64,000 bases of DNA from CAVXTT01 sp963764685. Its GTDB lineage: Bacteria > Bacteroidota > Ignavibacteria > Ignavibacteriales > Ignavibacteriaceae. The translations under genes and the position numbers were made by a program. The stretch covers positions 1 through 64,000 of the forward strand of contig CAVXTT010000003.1 in NCBI GenBank assembly GCA_963764685.1. The letters run 5' to 3'. The notes under the pieces are model-generated. The model saw only the letters and a program-made list of their open reading frames with translations, did not search any database and had not been told where the DNA came from. Position 1 is the stretch's first letter. Each line of letters begins with the position of its first letter. This document shows, one piece after another, positions 1 to 7,428 of the stretch.

Positions 1-399
1 GCCGAGGCGGCGAAGCCCATCACGGATGCCGTCGCCCTCGCGCAGCGAAACGGGCTGTCCTGTCGGTGTCTCGTCGTCAGCGAGGACGGCTCCCTGGGGA
101 CGTCGCGCAAAGTCACCGACGTGCTCGCCGCTGAGGTGCGCCCCCACGACCGGGTGGCAGTGTGCGGTCCGCCGGCCATGGCCGAAGCCGTGTGGTCGCA
201 TGCTCGGCCGTGGAAGGGGTCAGGAGCTGGTACAGCCTGGAGACGGCCATGGCCTGCGGCTCGGGCTCGTGCCACGGTTGCGTCTTCCCCCTGGCCGACG
301 GCTCGCTGGCCCGGGTGTGTGCCGAGGGACCCGTGTTCGCCGGCGAGCGTGTGTGGGGTGGGGCGGGCGGAGGATCGCAGGGAGGTAGGGAAGAGATGA
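1..399 (+). CDS. pyrK: Dihydroorotate dehydrogenase electron transfer subunit, 3' part, frameshifted
   Basis: C-terminal part of PyrK, the FAD/2Fe-2S subunit that passes electrons from class 1B dihydroorotate dehydrogenase to NAD in pyrimidine synthesis. The first frame reads through the nucleotide-binding segment with VAVCGPPAMAEAV, the usual CGPPxM signature. The reading then moves to another frame near 195-225 and gives WYSLETAMACGSGSCHGC followed by ARVCAEGPVF, the four-cysteine 2Fe-2S loop. The stop TGA (397-399) in the first frame overlaps the pyrD ATG (396) as ATGA, so the true protein must return to that frame near the end. The 5' end lies outside the window. The two frame changes are probably sequence errors, because both halves are well conserved. 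Confidence 0.85.
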   Translation, partial: AEAAKPITDAVALAQRNGLSCRCLVVSEDGSLGTSRKVTDVLAAEVRPHDRVAVCGPPAMAEAVWSHARPWKGSGAGTAWRRPWPAARARATVASSPWPTARWPGCVPRDPCSPASVCGVGRAEDRREVGKR

Positions 400-1392
400 C
401 GGCGTCCGATCGCCCTGGCTCGCCGCTCGCCGGGAGCGCCGACCTGGCGGTCCGCTTGGGACCTCTGCAGCTCGACTATCCGCTCATCAACGCGTCGGGC
501 ACCATGGAGATCCTCGACATCGCGGCAACGTCTTCGGTCCACTCACGCTGGTAAATCCGCCCGTGGCGGCCTACGTGGCCAAGACGATCACGCTGGAACC
601 CCGGCCGGCAATCCGCCGCCTCGCATTCTGGAGACGGCGGGCGGCATGATCAACGCCATCGGCCTCGAGGGCGAGGGCTTGGATGCCTTCCTCCGACGAG
701 CGTCTGCCGCTGCTGCGCGCTCTGCCCTGCCCGCTGATCGTCAGTATCGCCGGGTTCTCGGTGCAGGAGTACGTTCTTCTCGCCTCCGGGCCTGCGCCGG
801 GCCCTCGAGGAGGGAGACGGGCCATTGCCGGGCTCGTCGGGACTGGAAGGAGAGAGATCGGCCTGGATGCACGGGTGGGATTGGACTCAATATCTCCTGC
901 CCGAACGTGCACTCAGGGTGCATCTCCATAGGGGCCGATCCTGAGGAGACCGAGCAGCGTGTGGCCGCCGTCCGCGGGGTGTGGCCCGGGCTGCTCATCG
1001 CGAAGCTGACGCCGAACGTTACCGACGTGGCGCCTATCGCCCAGGCGGCCGTCAGAGGCGGTGCGGACGCCTTGGCGGCAGTCAACACCTTCAAGGGACT
1101 GGTCATCGATCGCCGCAGCCTGAGGCCGTACCTGGGCAACGTCACGGGCGGCCTTTCGGGGCCGGCCATCAAGCCGCTCGCCCTGCGCTGCGTCTACGAA
1201 CTCTTCGAGGCTGTCGAGGTCCCCCTCATCGGCATGGGCGGCGTCGTCAGGCCGATGACGTCCTCGACTTCCTCGCCTGCGGGGCTCGAGTGGTCGCTCT
1301 GGGCTCCGGGCTCTTTCGGGATCCATGCTCGGGCCGGAAGGCTGGCTGCCGAGCTTCAGGCCCGTCTCACAGCCGCGGACTTCGCTGGATGA
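396..1392 (+). CDS. pyrD: Dihydroorotate dehydrogenase, class 1B catalytic subunit, multiply frameshifted
   Basis: PyrD oxidises dihydroorotate to orotate with FMN and works with PyrK, whose stop codon overlaps this ATG. The conserved blocks occur in order but in changing frames: LQLDYPLINASGTM (frame 3), FGPLTLVNPPVAAYVAKTIT, METAGG-type text with MINAIGLEGEGLDAF (frame 1), DERLPLLRALPCPLIVSIAG (frame 2), GIGLNISCPNVHSG with LIAKLTPNVTDV and AAVNTFKG (frame 1), ADDVLDFLACGARVVALGS (frame 3), then RLAAELQARL (frame 1). The NISCPN motif and the NTF motif are FMN/orotate-site signatures. At least five single-base indels are needed. So many indels in one core gene, with conserved blocks intact, suggests a poor consensus sequence rather than an old pseudogene. 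pyrF, which often follows, is absent. Confidence 0.85.
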
Positions 1393-1476
1393 GGTCATCG
1401 GTATCGCGCATGACCAGCTAAATTAAGCTTTACCTCAGGTGTAGGGTTTTGACGCTACACGGAGGAAGAAAACCAG

Positions 1477-1504
1477 TTGCGTCCCCGTTCGGCTTGAGTA
1501 TAAT
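1477..1504 (+). promoter_or_regulatory. Sigma-70 type promoter of mihF
   Basis: TTGCGT (1477-1482) and a perfect TATAAT (1499-1504) are separated by 16 bases. The GTG start of mihF begins 7 bases after the -10 box, exactly where transcription would start, so the mRNA is probably leaderless. This is common in actinobacteria. Confidence 0.7.
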
Positions 1505-1510
1505 GGCGCT

Positions 1511-1843
1511 GTGAGCCAGCTAGTCGGAACATCTGTGCAGACCCCAGAACGCAGCCATCAGCAACGGATGGAGGCCCTGCGGAGGGCCAACGACGTGCGT
1601 TCGGAGAGGGCTCGGCTCAAGGAGGGCCTCCGCAATGGCGAGATCACCATCGCTGAGATCCTCGACGATCCTCCGGAGTGCGTGCATACCGCCAAGGTGT
1701 TCGATCTGGTGCTCGCCGTGCCCAAGTACGGCAGGGTGAAGGCCAACAGGCTGCTCGAACGCTGCCGGGTGAGTTCCTCCAAGACCGTCAACGGTCTCAC
1801 GCCGCGCCAGCGGAAGGAACTGCTCGACATGCTCTCCGACTGA
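1511..1843 (+). CDS. mihF: Integration host factor, actinobacterial type
   Basis: 110-residue basic DNA-binding protein of the MihF family, a nucleoid-associated protein unrelated to HU/IHF and restricted to Actinomycetota. The C-terminal half carries the helix-two-turn-helix region with KVFDLVLAVPKYGRVKANRLL, the stretch most typical of the family, followed by a second basic helix ending GLTPRQRKELLDML. The start is GTG at 1511 and no Shine-Dalgarno is possible if transcription starts at the same base, as the upstream -10 box predicts. It sits between pyrD and gmk, the usual actinobacterial neighbourhood, and is the strongest taxonomic marker of the first 5 kb. The length is normal and there is no frameshift. 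Confidence 0.93.
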   Translation: MSQLVGTSVQTPERSHQQRMEALRRANDVRSERARLKEGLRNGEITIAEILDDPPECVHTAKVFDLVLAVPKYGRVKANRLLERCRVSSSKTVNGLTPRQRKELLDMLSD

Positions 1844-1845
1844 CT

Positions 1846-2469
1846 CTGCCAAGGGCAGGGCCTATCTCCAGACTCATCGTCATCTCTGGGCCTTCGGGTG
1901 CGGGCAAGGGTACGCTTATCGAAAGCGTGCTCAAGCGGGTACCCGGCCTCAGCCTCTCCATCTCAGCGACCACCAGGCCGCGCCGCGAGGACAAAGAGGT
2001 CCACGGGCGCGACTACTTCTTTCTTTCCGAAGAGGAGTTCCAGAGCCGGGTAGACGAGGGGACGTTCCTGGAGTGGGCCCAGTTCAGCGGTCATCACTAC
2101 GGCACACCCGCGGAGCGCGTCCTGGAAGAGCTCGCCCTCGGGCACGACGTGCTGCTGGAGATCGAACTCGAGGGTGCCAGGCAGGTCCTGGAGCACTGCC
2201 CGACGCACTCATGATCTTCATCATGCCGCCCTCGCTGGCCGAACTTGGAGCGGCGTTTGCGGGGACGGAAGACCGAGTCGGAGGAGGCTATCCGGCGTCG
2301 CCTGGCCCGGGCGAAGGAGGAGATGGCCGCCGTCACCGAGGGCACCTGGACGGGTTCCAGGGAATTCGACTATGTTATAGTGAACGATAGCGTCAAACGG
2401 GCGGCGGATGAGCTCGCCCGTATTATCGAACGAACCAGGGATGAGGATGAACAAGCCGACTGTCGATGA
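1846..2469 (+). CDS. gmk: Guanylate kinase, frameshifted
   Basis: Phosphorylates GMP to GDP. The P-loop GPSGAGKGT is at the N-terminus, followed by SISATTRPRR and GRDYFFLSEEEF, the GMP-binding segments, then GHHYGTP and LEIELEGARQV. The frame changes near 2,200: CPDALMIFIMPPSLAEL continues in frame 3 after an apparent missing G. It returns near 2,245, where ERRLRGRKTESEEAIRRRL resumes in frame 1 after an apparent extra G. The C-terminus FDYVIVNDSVKRAADEL is normal. No ATG, GTG or TTG lies in frame between the mihF stop and the P-loop, so the start given is a guess and another indel may hide it. The 3' end overlaps rpoZ. Confidence 0.87.
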
Positions 2470-2719
2470 GGTGCTTGCCGGGCTGTCCAGCGCGCGCGAC
2501 GCCGACACAGAGGAGCCGAACCGCTACACGGCCGTCATGGTCACGGCCAAGCGTGCCCGGCAGATCAACAGCTACTACCACAGCTTGGGAGAAGGAGCGG
2601 CCTCGATAGCTTTCGCGCCTCCTCTCGTCGCCACCATCTCGAAGAACTACCTGAGCATCGCCATGGCCGAGGCTTCCAGAGGCGAGATCGGGTACCGTCT
2701 TCGCCCGACTCGGCAGTAG
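2441..2719 (+). CDS. rpoZ: RNA polymerase omega subunit
   Basis: Small subunit that helps assemble and stabilise beta-prime in RNA polymerase. About 90 residues, starting at the ATG at 2441 or the second ATG at 2447, both inside the 3' end of gmk. The family core is visible: RYTAVMVTAKRARQINSYY followed by PPLVATISKNYLSIAMAEA. The gmk-rpoZ-coaBC order is standard for actinobacteria and many other bacteria, and the overlap implies one transcript with translational coupling. The reading frame is intact. Confidence 0.9.
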   Translation: MRMNKPTVDEVLAGLSSARDADTEEPNRYTAVMVTAKRARQINSYYHSLGEGAASIAFAPPLVATISKNYLSIAMAEASRGEIGYRLRPTRQ

Positions 2720-2739
2720 TAGGCGACTAGGACCGCATC

Positions 2740-3976
2740 ATGGCCGATCCACCCGTGGTTCTCCTAGGGGTGACGGGAGGGATCGCGGCCTACAAGTCCG
2801 CCGAGCTGCTGCGCCTCCTGCAGAAGGCAGGCATGGAGGTGCGGGTCATCATGACCGCGGCCGCCACGCAGTTCGTGACGCCCATGACCTTCGAGACCCT
2901 CTCCGGGCATCCCTGCCGGCTCGACAACATCAACGAGCTGCGCTCCGATTCCCGCATCACCCACATCGAGGACAGCCGGGAAGCCGACATCATGGTCATC
3001 GCTCCCGCGACGGCCAACACGCTGGCCAAGATGGCCAACGGCATCGCCGACAACCTCCTGACCTCCATGTGTCTGGCCTTCGCCAAGACCGTCGTGGTGG
3101 CGCCGGCTATGAACACCAACATGTGGGAACACCCGGCCACGCAGCGCAACGTGCCTTTCTTGCGGGAGCGGGGCGTGTTCGTGGTCGAGCCGGGCTCGGG
3201 CGAGTTGGCCTGCGGCGTGTACGGCTCCGGGCGCATGGCCGATCCCGACAGTATCGTGGCCGAGGTGAAGCTGCGCCTGCAGGTGCAGCGCAAGCGCGAC
3301 CTGCGCGGACTGCGCGTGCTCATCACCGCCGGCGGCACCCGCGAGCCCATCGACGCCGTCCGCTTCATCGGCAACCGCAGCTCCGGGCAAGATGGGCTTC
3401 GCCCTGGCCCGGGCCGCTTTCGACCGCGGAGCGGAGGTCGAGATCATCGAAGCCAACGTGGACATGCCGGCGGTCCCGGGAGTGCAGCAGGTGGAGACGC
3501 CCACGGCGGGCGAGATGCACGCCGAGGTCATGAAGCGCCTGCCCGAGACGGACATCCTCATCATGGCGGCCGCCGTGGCCGACTACAGGGTCGCGCAAGG
3601 CCCGGCGGGCGGGAAGATCGGCAAGGGCCGTGACGAGATCGCCATCGGCCTGGAGCCCACCACCGACATCCTCTGCGACGTGGCGGCCCACCACAGCGGC
3701 CAGTTCCTGGTCGGCTTCGCCGCCGAGTACGGCCTGGAGGGGCTGGAGCGGGCCCGCGGGAAGTTGGTGCGCAAGAGCCTGGACATGATCGTCTTCAACG
3801 ACATCTCCCGCACCGACATCGGCTTCGACTCCGACTTCAATGAGGTGCGCATCCTCAGACGCGACGGCGAGATCTTGATCGAGCGGGCTCCGAAGGAGAC
3901 CATCGCCGAGATCATCCTCGACCACATCGCCCAGGCCATGCGAGCACGCCGCGGGGAGACCCCCCTACCCGCATGA
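2740..3976 (+). CDS. coaBC: Bifunctional phosphopantothenoylcysteine decarboxylase/phosphopantothenate-cysteine ligase, frameshifted
   Basis: Catalyses two steps of coenzyme A synthesis: ligation of cysteine to 4'-phosphopantothenate (CoaB, C-terminal) and decarboxylation to 4'-phosphopantetheine (CoaC, N-terminal flavoprotein). The CoaC half shows GVTGGIAAYKSAELLRLL, the PAMNTNMW substrate clamp and the GELACG(V)YGSGRM loop. The CoaB half shows ITAGGTREPIDAVRFIGNRSSG, AAAVADYR and the KxGKG-type region KIGKGRDEIAIGLEPT. The frame breaks at 3386-3389: CTCCGGGCAAGATG needs one G fewer to read SSGKMGFALA. CoA synthesis is essential, so this homopolymer insertion is most likely a sequencing error. 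The joined length of about 410 residues is normal. Confidence 0.92.
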
Positions 3977-4068
3977 GACGGGAAGACCCGCCGACCTTCC
4001 CCAGGCCTGCGGTCGATCCAATTCGGTGTTCCGCGGCGTCTGACTCACCAAGGCATGGACATAAGAGA

Positions 4069-4094
4069 CCGAGCGCGCCGTGAGGCGCGCTCGG
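4069..4094. terminator. Convergent terminator hairpin between coaBC and rpoD
   Basis: A perfect 11-bp stem, CCGAGCGCGCC (4069-4079) and GGCGCGCTCGG (4084-4094), around the tetraloop GTGA, between two genes that end towards each other. There is no clear T tract on either side, so it may act in both directions or depend on other factors. Confidence 0.7.
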
Positions 4095-4129
4095 GGGTGC
4101 TCCTGCCAAATAATGACCAAGGGAGGGGA

Positions 4130-5051
4130 TCAGGCGGTCTCCCGCATGGCCTGGATCTCCTCCGCCGCCTTGATCTGCTCCAGAGCTTTGGCTTCGATCT
4201 GGCGGATGCGCTCGCGGCTCACGTTGAAGCGGGAGCTGACCTCGGCCAGGGTGCGCGGATGCTCGCCCTTGAGGCCGAAACGGAGCTCGACCACCTTGCG
4301 CTCGCGCTCATCCATGGCCTTCAGCACTCGATCGAGGCTCTCCTTGGCGATGATGCTGCGAGACCACGTCGGCCGGATCGGGCGTGCTGGAGTTCTCGAT
4401 GAAGTCACCCAGTTCGGCGTCTTCTTCGTCGCCGATGGGCGTCTCCAGCGAGGTGGTGCGCTGCGCGATCTTGCGCATCTCCTGCACTTCGTGCGGATCG
4501 ATGCCCAGCTCATAGGCCAGTTCTTCGTCGTTGGGCTCCTTGCCGGTCTCTTGGAGGAGCTTCCGCTCGGTACGCACCATCTTGTTGATCTTCTCGATCA
4601 TGTGCACCGGGATGCGGATGTTGCGGTCCTGGTTGGCGATGGCGCGGGTGATGGCCTGCCGGATCCACCAGGTCGCGTAGGTGGAGAACTTGTAGCCCTT
4701 GCGATAGTCGAACTTCTCCACGGCCCGGATGAGCCCCGTATTGCCCTCCTGGATGAGGTCGAGCAGGTCCATGTCTTGGGTGTAGTAGTTCTTGGCGATG
4801 GAGATGACCAAGCGCAGGTTGGACTGGATCATCCGGTCTTTGGCGCGCTTGTCGCCGGCCTCGATCCGCTTCGCTAGCTCGATCTCCTCGTTCTTGGTGA
4901 GCAGAGGAATCTCGCCGGCCTCCTTCAGGTAAAGGCGCAAAGGGTCATGGGTGACGGTCTCGATGGAGAGATCGAGCGTCGGCTCGGTCTGCTCGAGATT
5001 ACCCTGGGTGACCGGGCTCTGCTCTGCTTTTCCTGATTTGCTAAACCCCAC
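4130..5051 (-). CDS. rpoD: Primary sigma factor RpoD-type, frameshifted; 5' end lost at the chimeric junction
   Basis: Housekeeping sigma-70 factor. Region 1.2/2 is complete: DPLRLYLKEAGEIPLL, then NLRLVISIAKNYY, LDLIQEGNTGLIRAVEKFDY and FSTYATWWIRQAITRAI, which contact the -10 box and core enzyme. Region 3 follows (IRIPVHMIEKINK), then region 4.2 VSRERIRQIEAKALEQIK for -35 recognition. The frame changes near 4,351-4,360, between DFIENSSTPDPADVV and SIIAKESLDRVLKAMDERE. The N-terminus is unreliable: the ATG at 5051 and the first residues lie in or beyond the AT-rich sequence that begins around 5,030, so the true start is missing. It is transcribed towards coaBC. A primary sigma factor cannot be broken in a living cell, so the shift is probably an artefact. 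Confidence 0.9.
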
Positions 5052-5060
5052 TAACTAAAA
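5020..5060. other. Composition breakpoint, probable chimeric join
   Basis: Left of this point the sequence is strongly GC-rich and actinobacterial. Right of it the sequence is AT-rich, and every later gene belongs to a Bacteroidota/Ignavibacteria-type genome. The change happens inside the 5' end of rpoD, without insertion-sequence ends, a tRNA or direct repeats. The exact base cannot be fixed by eye. Confidence 0.8.
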
Positions 5061-5602
5061 AAATCTTTATAATTTTTGGCTAAAACCTGATGTTTTATTT
5101 GGTTCAATCCACGGCTAGAAAAGCCTTGGCTATTCATTCATTGTACTATCAACTAAGAACCAAGAACTAAGAACCAAGGAACTATTTTATTCCTACATTC
5201 ATCCAACCATCCAATCATCCATCACCATCCCTGCCCTGCATCACATTTTTGCGGGTGAGTATTTTCTAATCTTATGCAGGAAATATGAAGAGTTATTCTT
5301 CGGATCTCAAAGAATTGTGATCATATTTCTGATTTCCCGCGCAGATAAAACCACAAACATATCAAGGATCTCATTTTTGTATCAGGCAAATGAACCTGGA
5401 ATATTCCGGGTAAATTAATAAATGCACTTTGCCGTTTCAAAATATATTTGATTATGCGCCCGGTCGTTTGGTTTTTAATCTCAGTATATCGCGGGTATCA
5501 GATATCATTTTATGGAGGGCTTTATGGACAGCAGCTGATCATTCAATAAAGATAATTAAACAATGGTTCTTATAACTTAATTCATTCGAAAAGGAGATTA
5601 CA
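5061..5602. other. Intergenic region with a dispersed repeat
   Basis: No gene is visible. The stretch is AT-rich. It contains AACTAAGAACC-type tandem units at 5151-5183, which recur at 6878-6909 and, inverted, at 16223-16258. The 3' end supplies the AGGAG ribosome-binding site (about 5591-5595) of the next gene. No convincing promoter could be chosen. Confidence 0.5.
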
Positions 5603-6727
5603 ATGAAGAAAAAAACAATAAGTGTTCTAATTACACTTATTTTATCATCCCTGATTTTTTATGCGTGTAATGAAGAGGACAAAGTCACCAACAGCGCCCT
5701 TAATGATTCACAAACCCTATTAAAAAGATCAACTGATAATGTAACAGTAACTGTATTTGCAACAGGATTGAACTCACCGAGAGGCTTAAAGTTTGGTCCC
5801 GACGGATATTTGTATGTTGCGGAAGCCGGTCTGGGAGGAAATATCTCAACTGCCGGTTTGTGCGATCAGGTAATACCTCCGGTCGGTCCATATCTTGGCG
5901 GAAACTCGGCGAGGATTGTAAAAATAAATTCTTCAGGAGTTGTATCCACTGTAGCGGGTGACCTTCCTTCTGCTATAAATGCTCTTGGGGATCTTATGGG
6001 AATTGCCGATATAGAATTTTATGATAATAATCTGTATGCACTGTTAGCGGGAGGGGGCTGTTCGCACGGACATTCTGATTACCCCGCTTCAATAATTAAA
6101 ATAAATTCAGACGGCACCTGGGCGGTAATAGCAGATCTGAGTGTTTATCAGCAGACTCATCCTGTTGCTCATCCCGAAGAAGATGACTTTGAACCGGATG
6201 GAAGCTGGTACAGTCTTATAAGTGCAAGAGGTTATCTCTATGCAATAGAACCTAACCACGGAGAGATGGTTAAAGTAACAGCAAATGGCAACATCAGCAG
6301 GGTAATTGATTTTAGTGCTTATTATGGACATATAGTACCAACTGTGGCAGCTTATCACGGTAACTTCTTTGTCGGTAATCTGAATACATTCCCTACGGTA
6401 GCAGGTAGTTCAAATATATATAAAGTTACCCCTAGCGGGCAGCCTCAAATCTGGGCAAGAGGGTTTTCCACGATCCTTGGTGTGGTATTCGATAATCAGG
6501 ATAGAATGTACGTCCTGGAATCATCTTCTGTAAACGGTTTCCCTACTCCTAATACCGGCAGAATTATTAAAGTTCAACCATCCGGACAAAAGGAAGTGCT
6601 TGTTGATAGTTTGTTTTTCCCGACAGGTATGACACTTGGATCCGATGGAGATCTTTATGTTTCGAATAAAGGTTACGGCCCTCCCCTTCCGGGATTAGGT
6701 GAAATATTAAAAGTAGATCTTCACTAA
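5603..6727 (+). CDS. ScyD/ScyE-like secreted beta-propeller lipoprotein
   Basis: 374 residues. The N-terminus MKKK plus a hydrophobic stretch ends at FYAC, so Cys22 could be a lipidation site; the lipobox is not canonical. The rest is built of NHL/SMP-30-like propeller blades: GLNSPRGLKFGPDGYLYVAEAG, ARIVKINSSGVVSTVAGDLP, NIYKVTPSGQPQIWARGFST, FPTGMTLGSDGDLYVSNKGYG and GEILKVDL. This layout matches the ScyD/ScyE family, whose biochemical role is not settled. A good Shine-Dalgarno (AGGAG) lies 8 bases before the ATG. The gene stands alone and ends at a clear terminator. I infer an extracytoplasmic binding or hydrolytic role only from the fold. Confidence 0.75.
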   Translation: MKKKTISVLITLILSSLIFYACNEEDKVTNSALNDSQTLLKRSTDNVTVTVFATGLNSPRGLKFGPDGYLYVAEAGLGGNISTAGLCDQVIPPVGPYLGGNSARIVKINSSGVVSTVAGDLPSAINALGDLMGIADIEFYDNNLYALLAGGGCSHGHSDYPASIIKINSDGTWAVIADLSVYQQTHPVAHPEEDDFEPDGSWYSLISARGYLYAIEPNHGEMVKVTANGNISRVIDFSAYYGHIVPTVAAYHGNFFVGNLNTFPTVAGSSNIYKVTPSGQPQIWARGFSTILGVVFDNQDRMYVLESSSVNGFPTPNTGRIIKVQPSGQKEVLVDSLFFPTGMTLGSDGDLYVSNKGYGPPLPGLGEILKVDLH

Positions 6728-6753
6728 AAATTCTTAAACATCTCAATGGTATA

Positions 6754-6788
6754 TTCCCTGTCGTTATAAACCGGCAGGGAATTTTTTT
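6754..6788 (+). terminator. Intrinsic terminator after the propeller gene
   Basis: TTCCCTGTCG (6754-6763) pairs with CGGCAGGGAA (6772-6781), with one G-U pair, and is followed directly by seven T residues. This is a textbook rho-independent terminator. Confidence 0.9.
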
Positions 6789-6877
6789 ACTAGTGGTTTA
6801 GTTGATTTGTTGATTAGTTGATTGGTAAATAAGGAAGTGCACGATTGGCAAGCTTTCATCTCCAGGCTTTCGCATTT

Positions 6878-6909
6878 AACCAAGAACTAAGAACCAGGAA
6901 CTAAGAACT
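6878..6909. repeat. AAGAACTAAGAACC dispersed repeat
   Basis: Tandem variants of AACCAAGAACTAAGAACC. The same family appears at 5151-5183 and, in reverse orientation, at 16223-16258, always between genes. Confidence 0.7.
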
Positions 6910-6955
6910 CTGCCTTCATTATTCACCGATCAAAAATTTATACAGCACTTTATTC

Positions 6956-7207
6956 CTACCTCCAATTCTGCACGACTTGCGGATCGAATTGAACCAAACC
7001 TATCGCTCTCCCTTTGTCACGGATCATTGTTGGAATGGAAAGCATTGCCTGCTCTGCACTCTCTGCTTCGATTATCGCATATCCGGTATGGTCGCCGGAT
7101 TTGCATCCCCAGTAAAAGTGAGTAAGATACCCAATGGCAAGGGTTTGCTTTATAACCCGCGTACATTCTTCGTGCGTGTGCGGGGAGATAATTAAATATT
7201 TCTGCAT
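6956..7207 (-). CDS. Small conserved-looking protein of unknown function
   Basis: 83 residues, ATG start, with a weak AGG upstream. The sequence begins MQKYLIISPHTHEEC and continues with AIIEAESAEQAMLSIPTMIRDK and AIGLVQFDPQVV. The pattern of a beta-strand start, a central AIIEAES strand and amphipathic helices suggests a small alpha/beta ferredoxin-like fold similar to GYD or YCII-type proteins. I did not recognise the family with certainty. Normal codon use and a fold-like pattern make a real gene likely. It has no close operon partner. Downstream and upstream are repeat-rich spacers. Confidence 0.6.
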   Translation of the reverse strand: MQKYLIISPHTHEECTRVIKQTLAIGYLTHFYWGCKSGDHTGYAIIEAESAEQAMLSIPTMIRDKGRAIGLVQFDPQVVQNWR

Positions 7208-7261
7208 AACCTGCTTTCCCTTTCAATTAATTAATATTGATAAATAGAATAAGGACATTAA

Positions 7262-7345
7262 CTACGTTGAGCACGTAAAATAAAGGCATTAACCACATAA
7301 GGCACATAGAAAAGACATAACCACAAGGCACATAGAATAAAAACA
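7262..7345. repeat. AACCACATAAGGCACATAG dispersed repeat
   Basis: Three imperfect copies of a unit resembling ACCACATAAGGCACATAG between 7262 and 7345. The reverse complement of the same unit occurs at about 59,954-60,034, also between genes. No coding potential is seen. Confidence 0.65.
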
Positions 7346-7428
7346 TACACATATAGGTTCCCCTACTGGTGGACATCATCCCCTTATAACTTCCGCACTC
7401 CTGCACTTCCGAACATCCGCACTAATTT

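Noticed and set aside
3069..4877. Long open frames opposite coaBC and rpoD
   Set aside because: They are the usual GC-rich shadow frames of real genes on the other strand.
1..5040. Horizontally acquired island
   Set aside because: The genes are core actinobacterial housekeeping genes with no mobility genes, and the change cuts through rpoD. A chimeric assembly is simpler.
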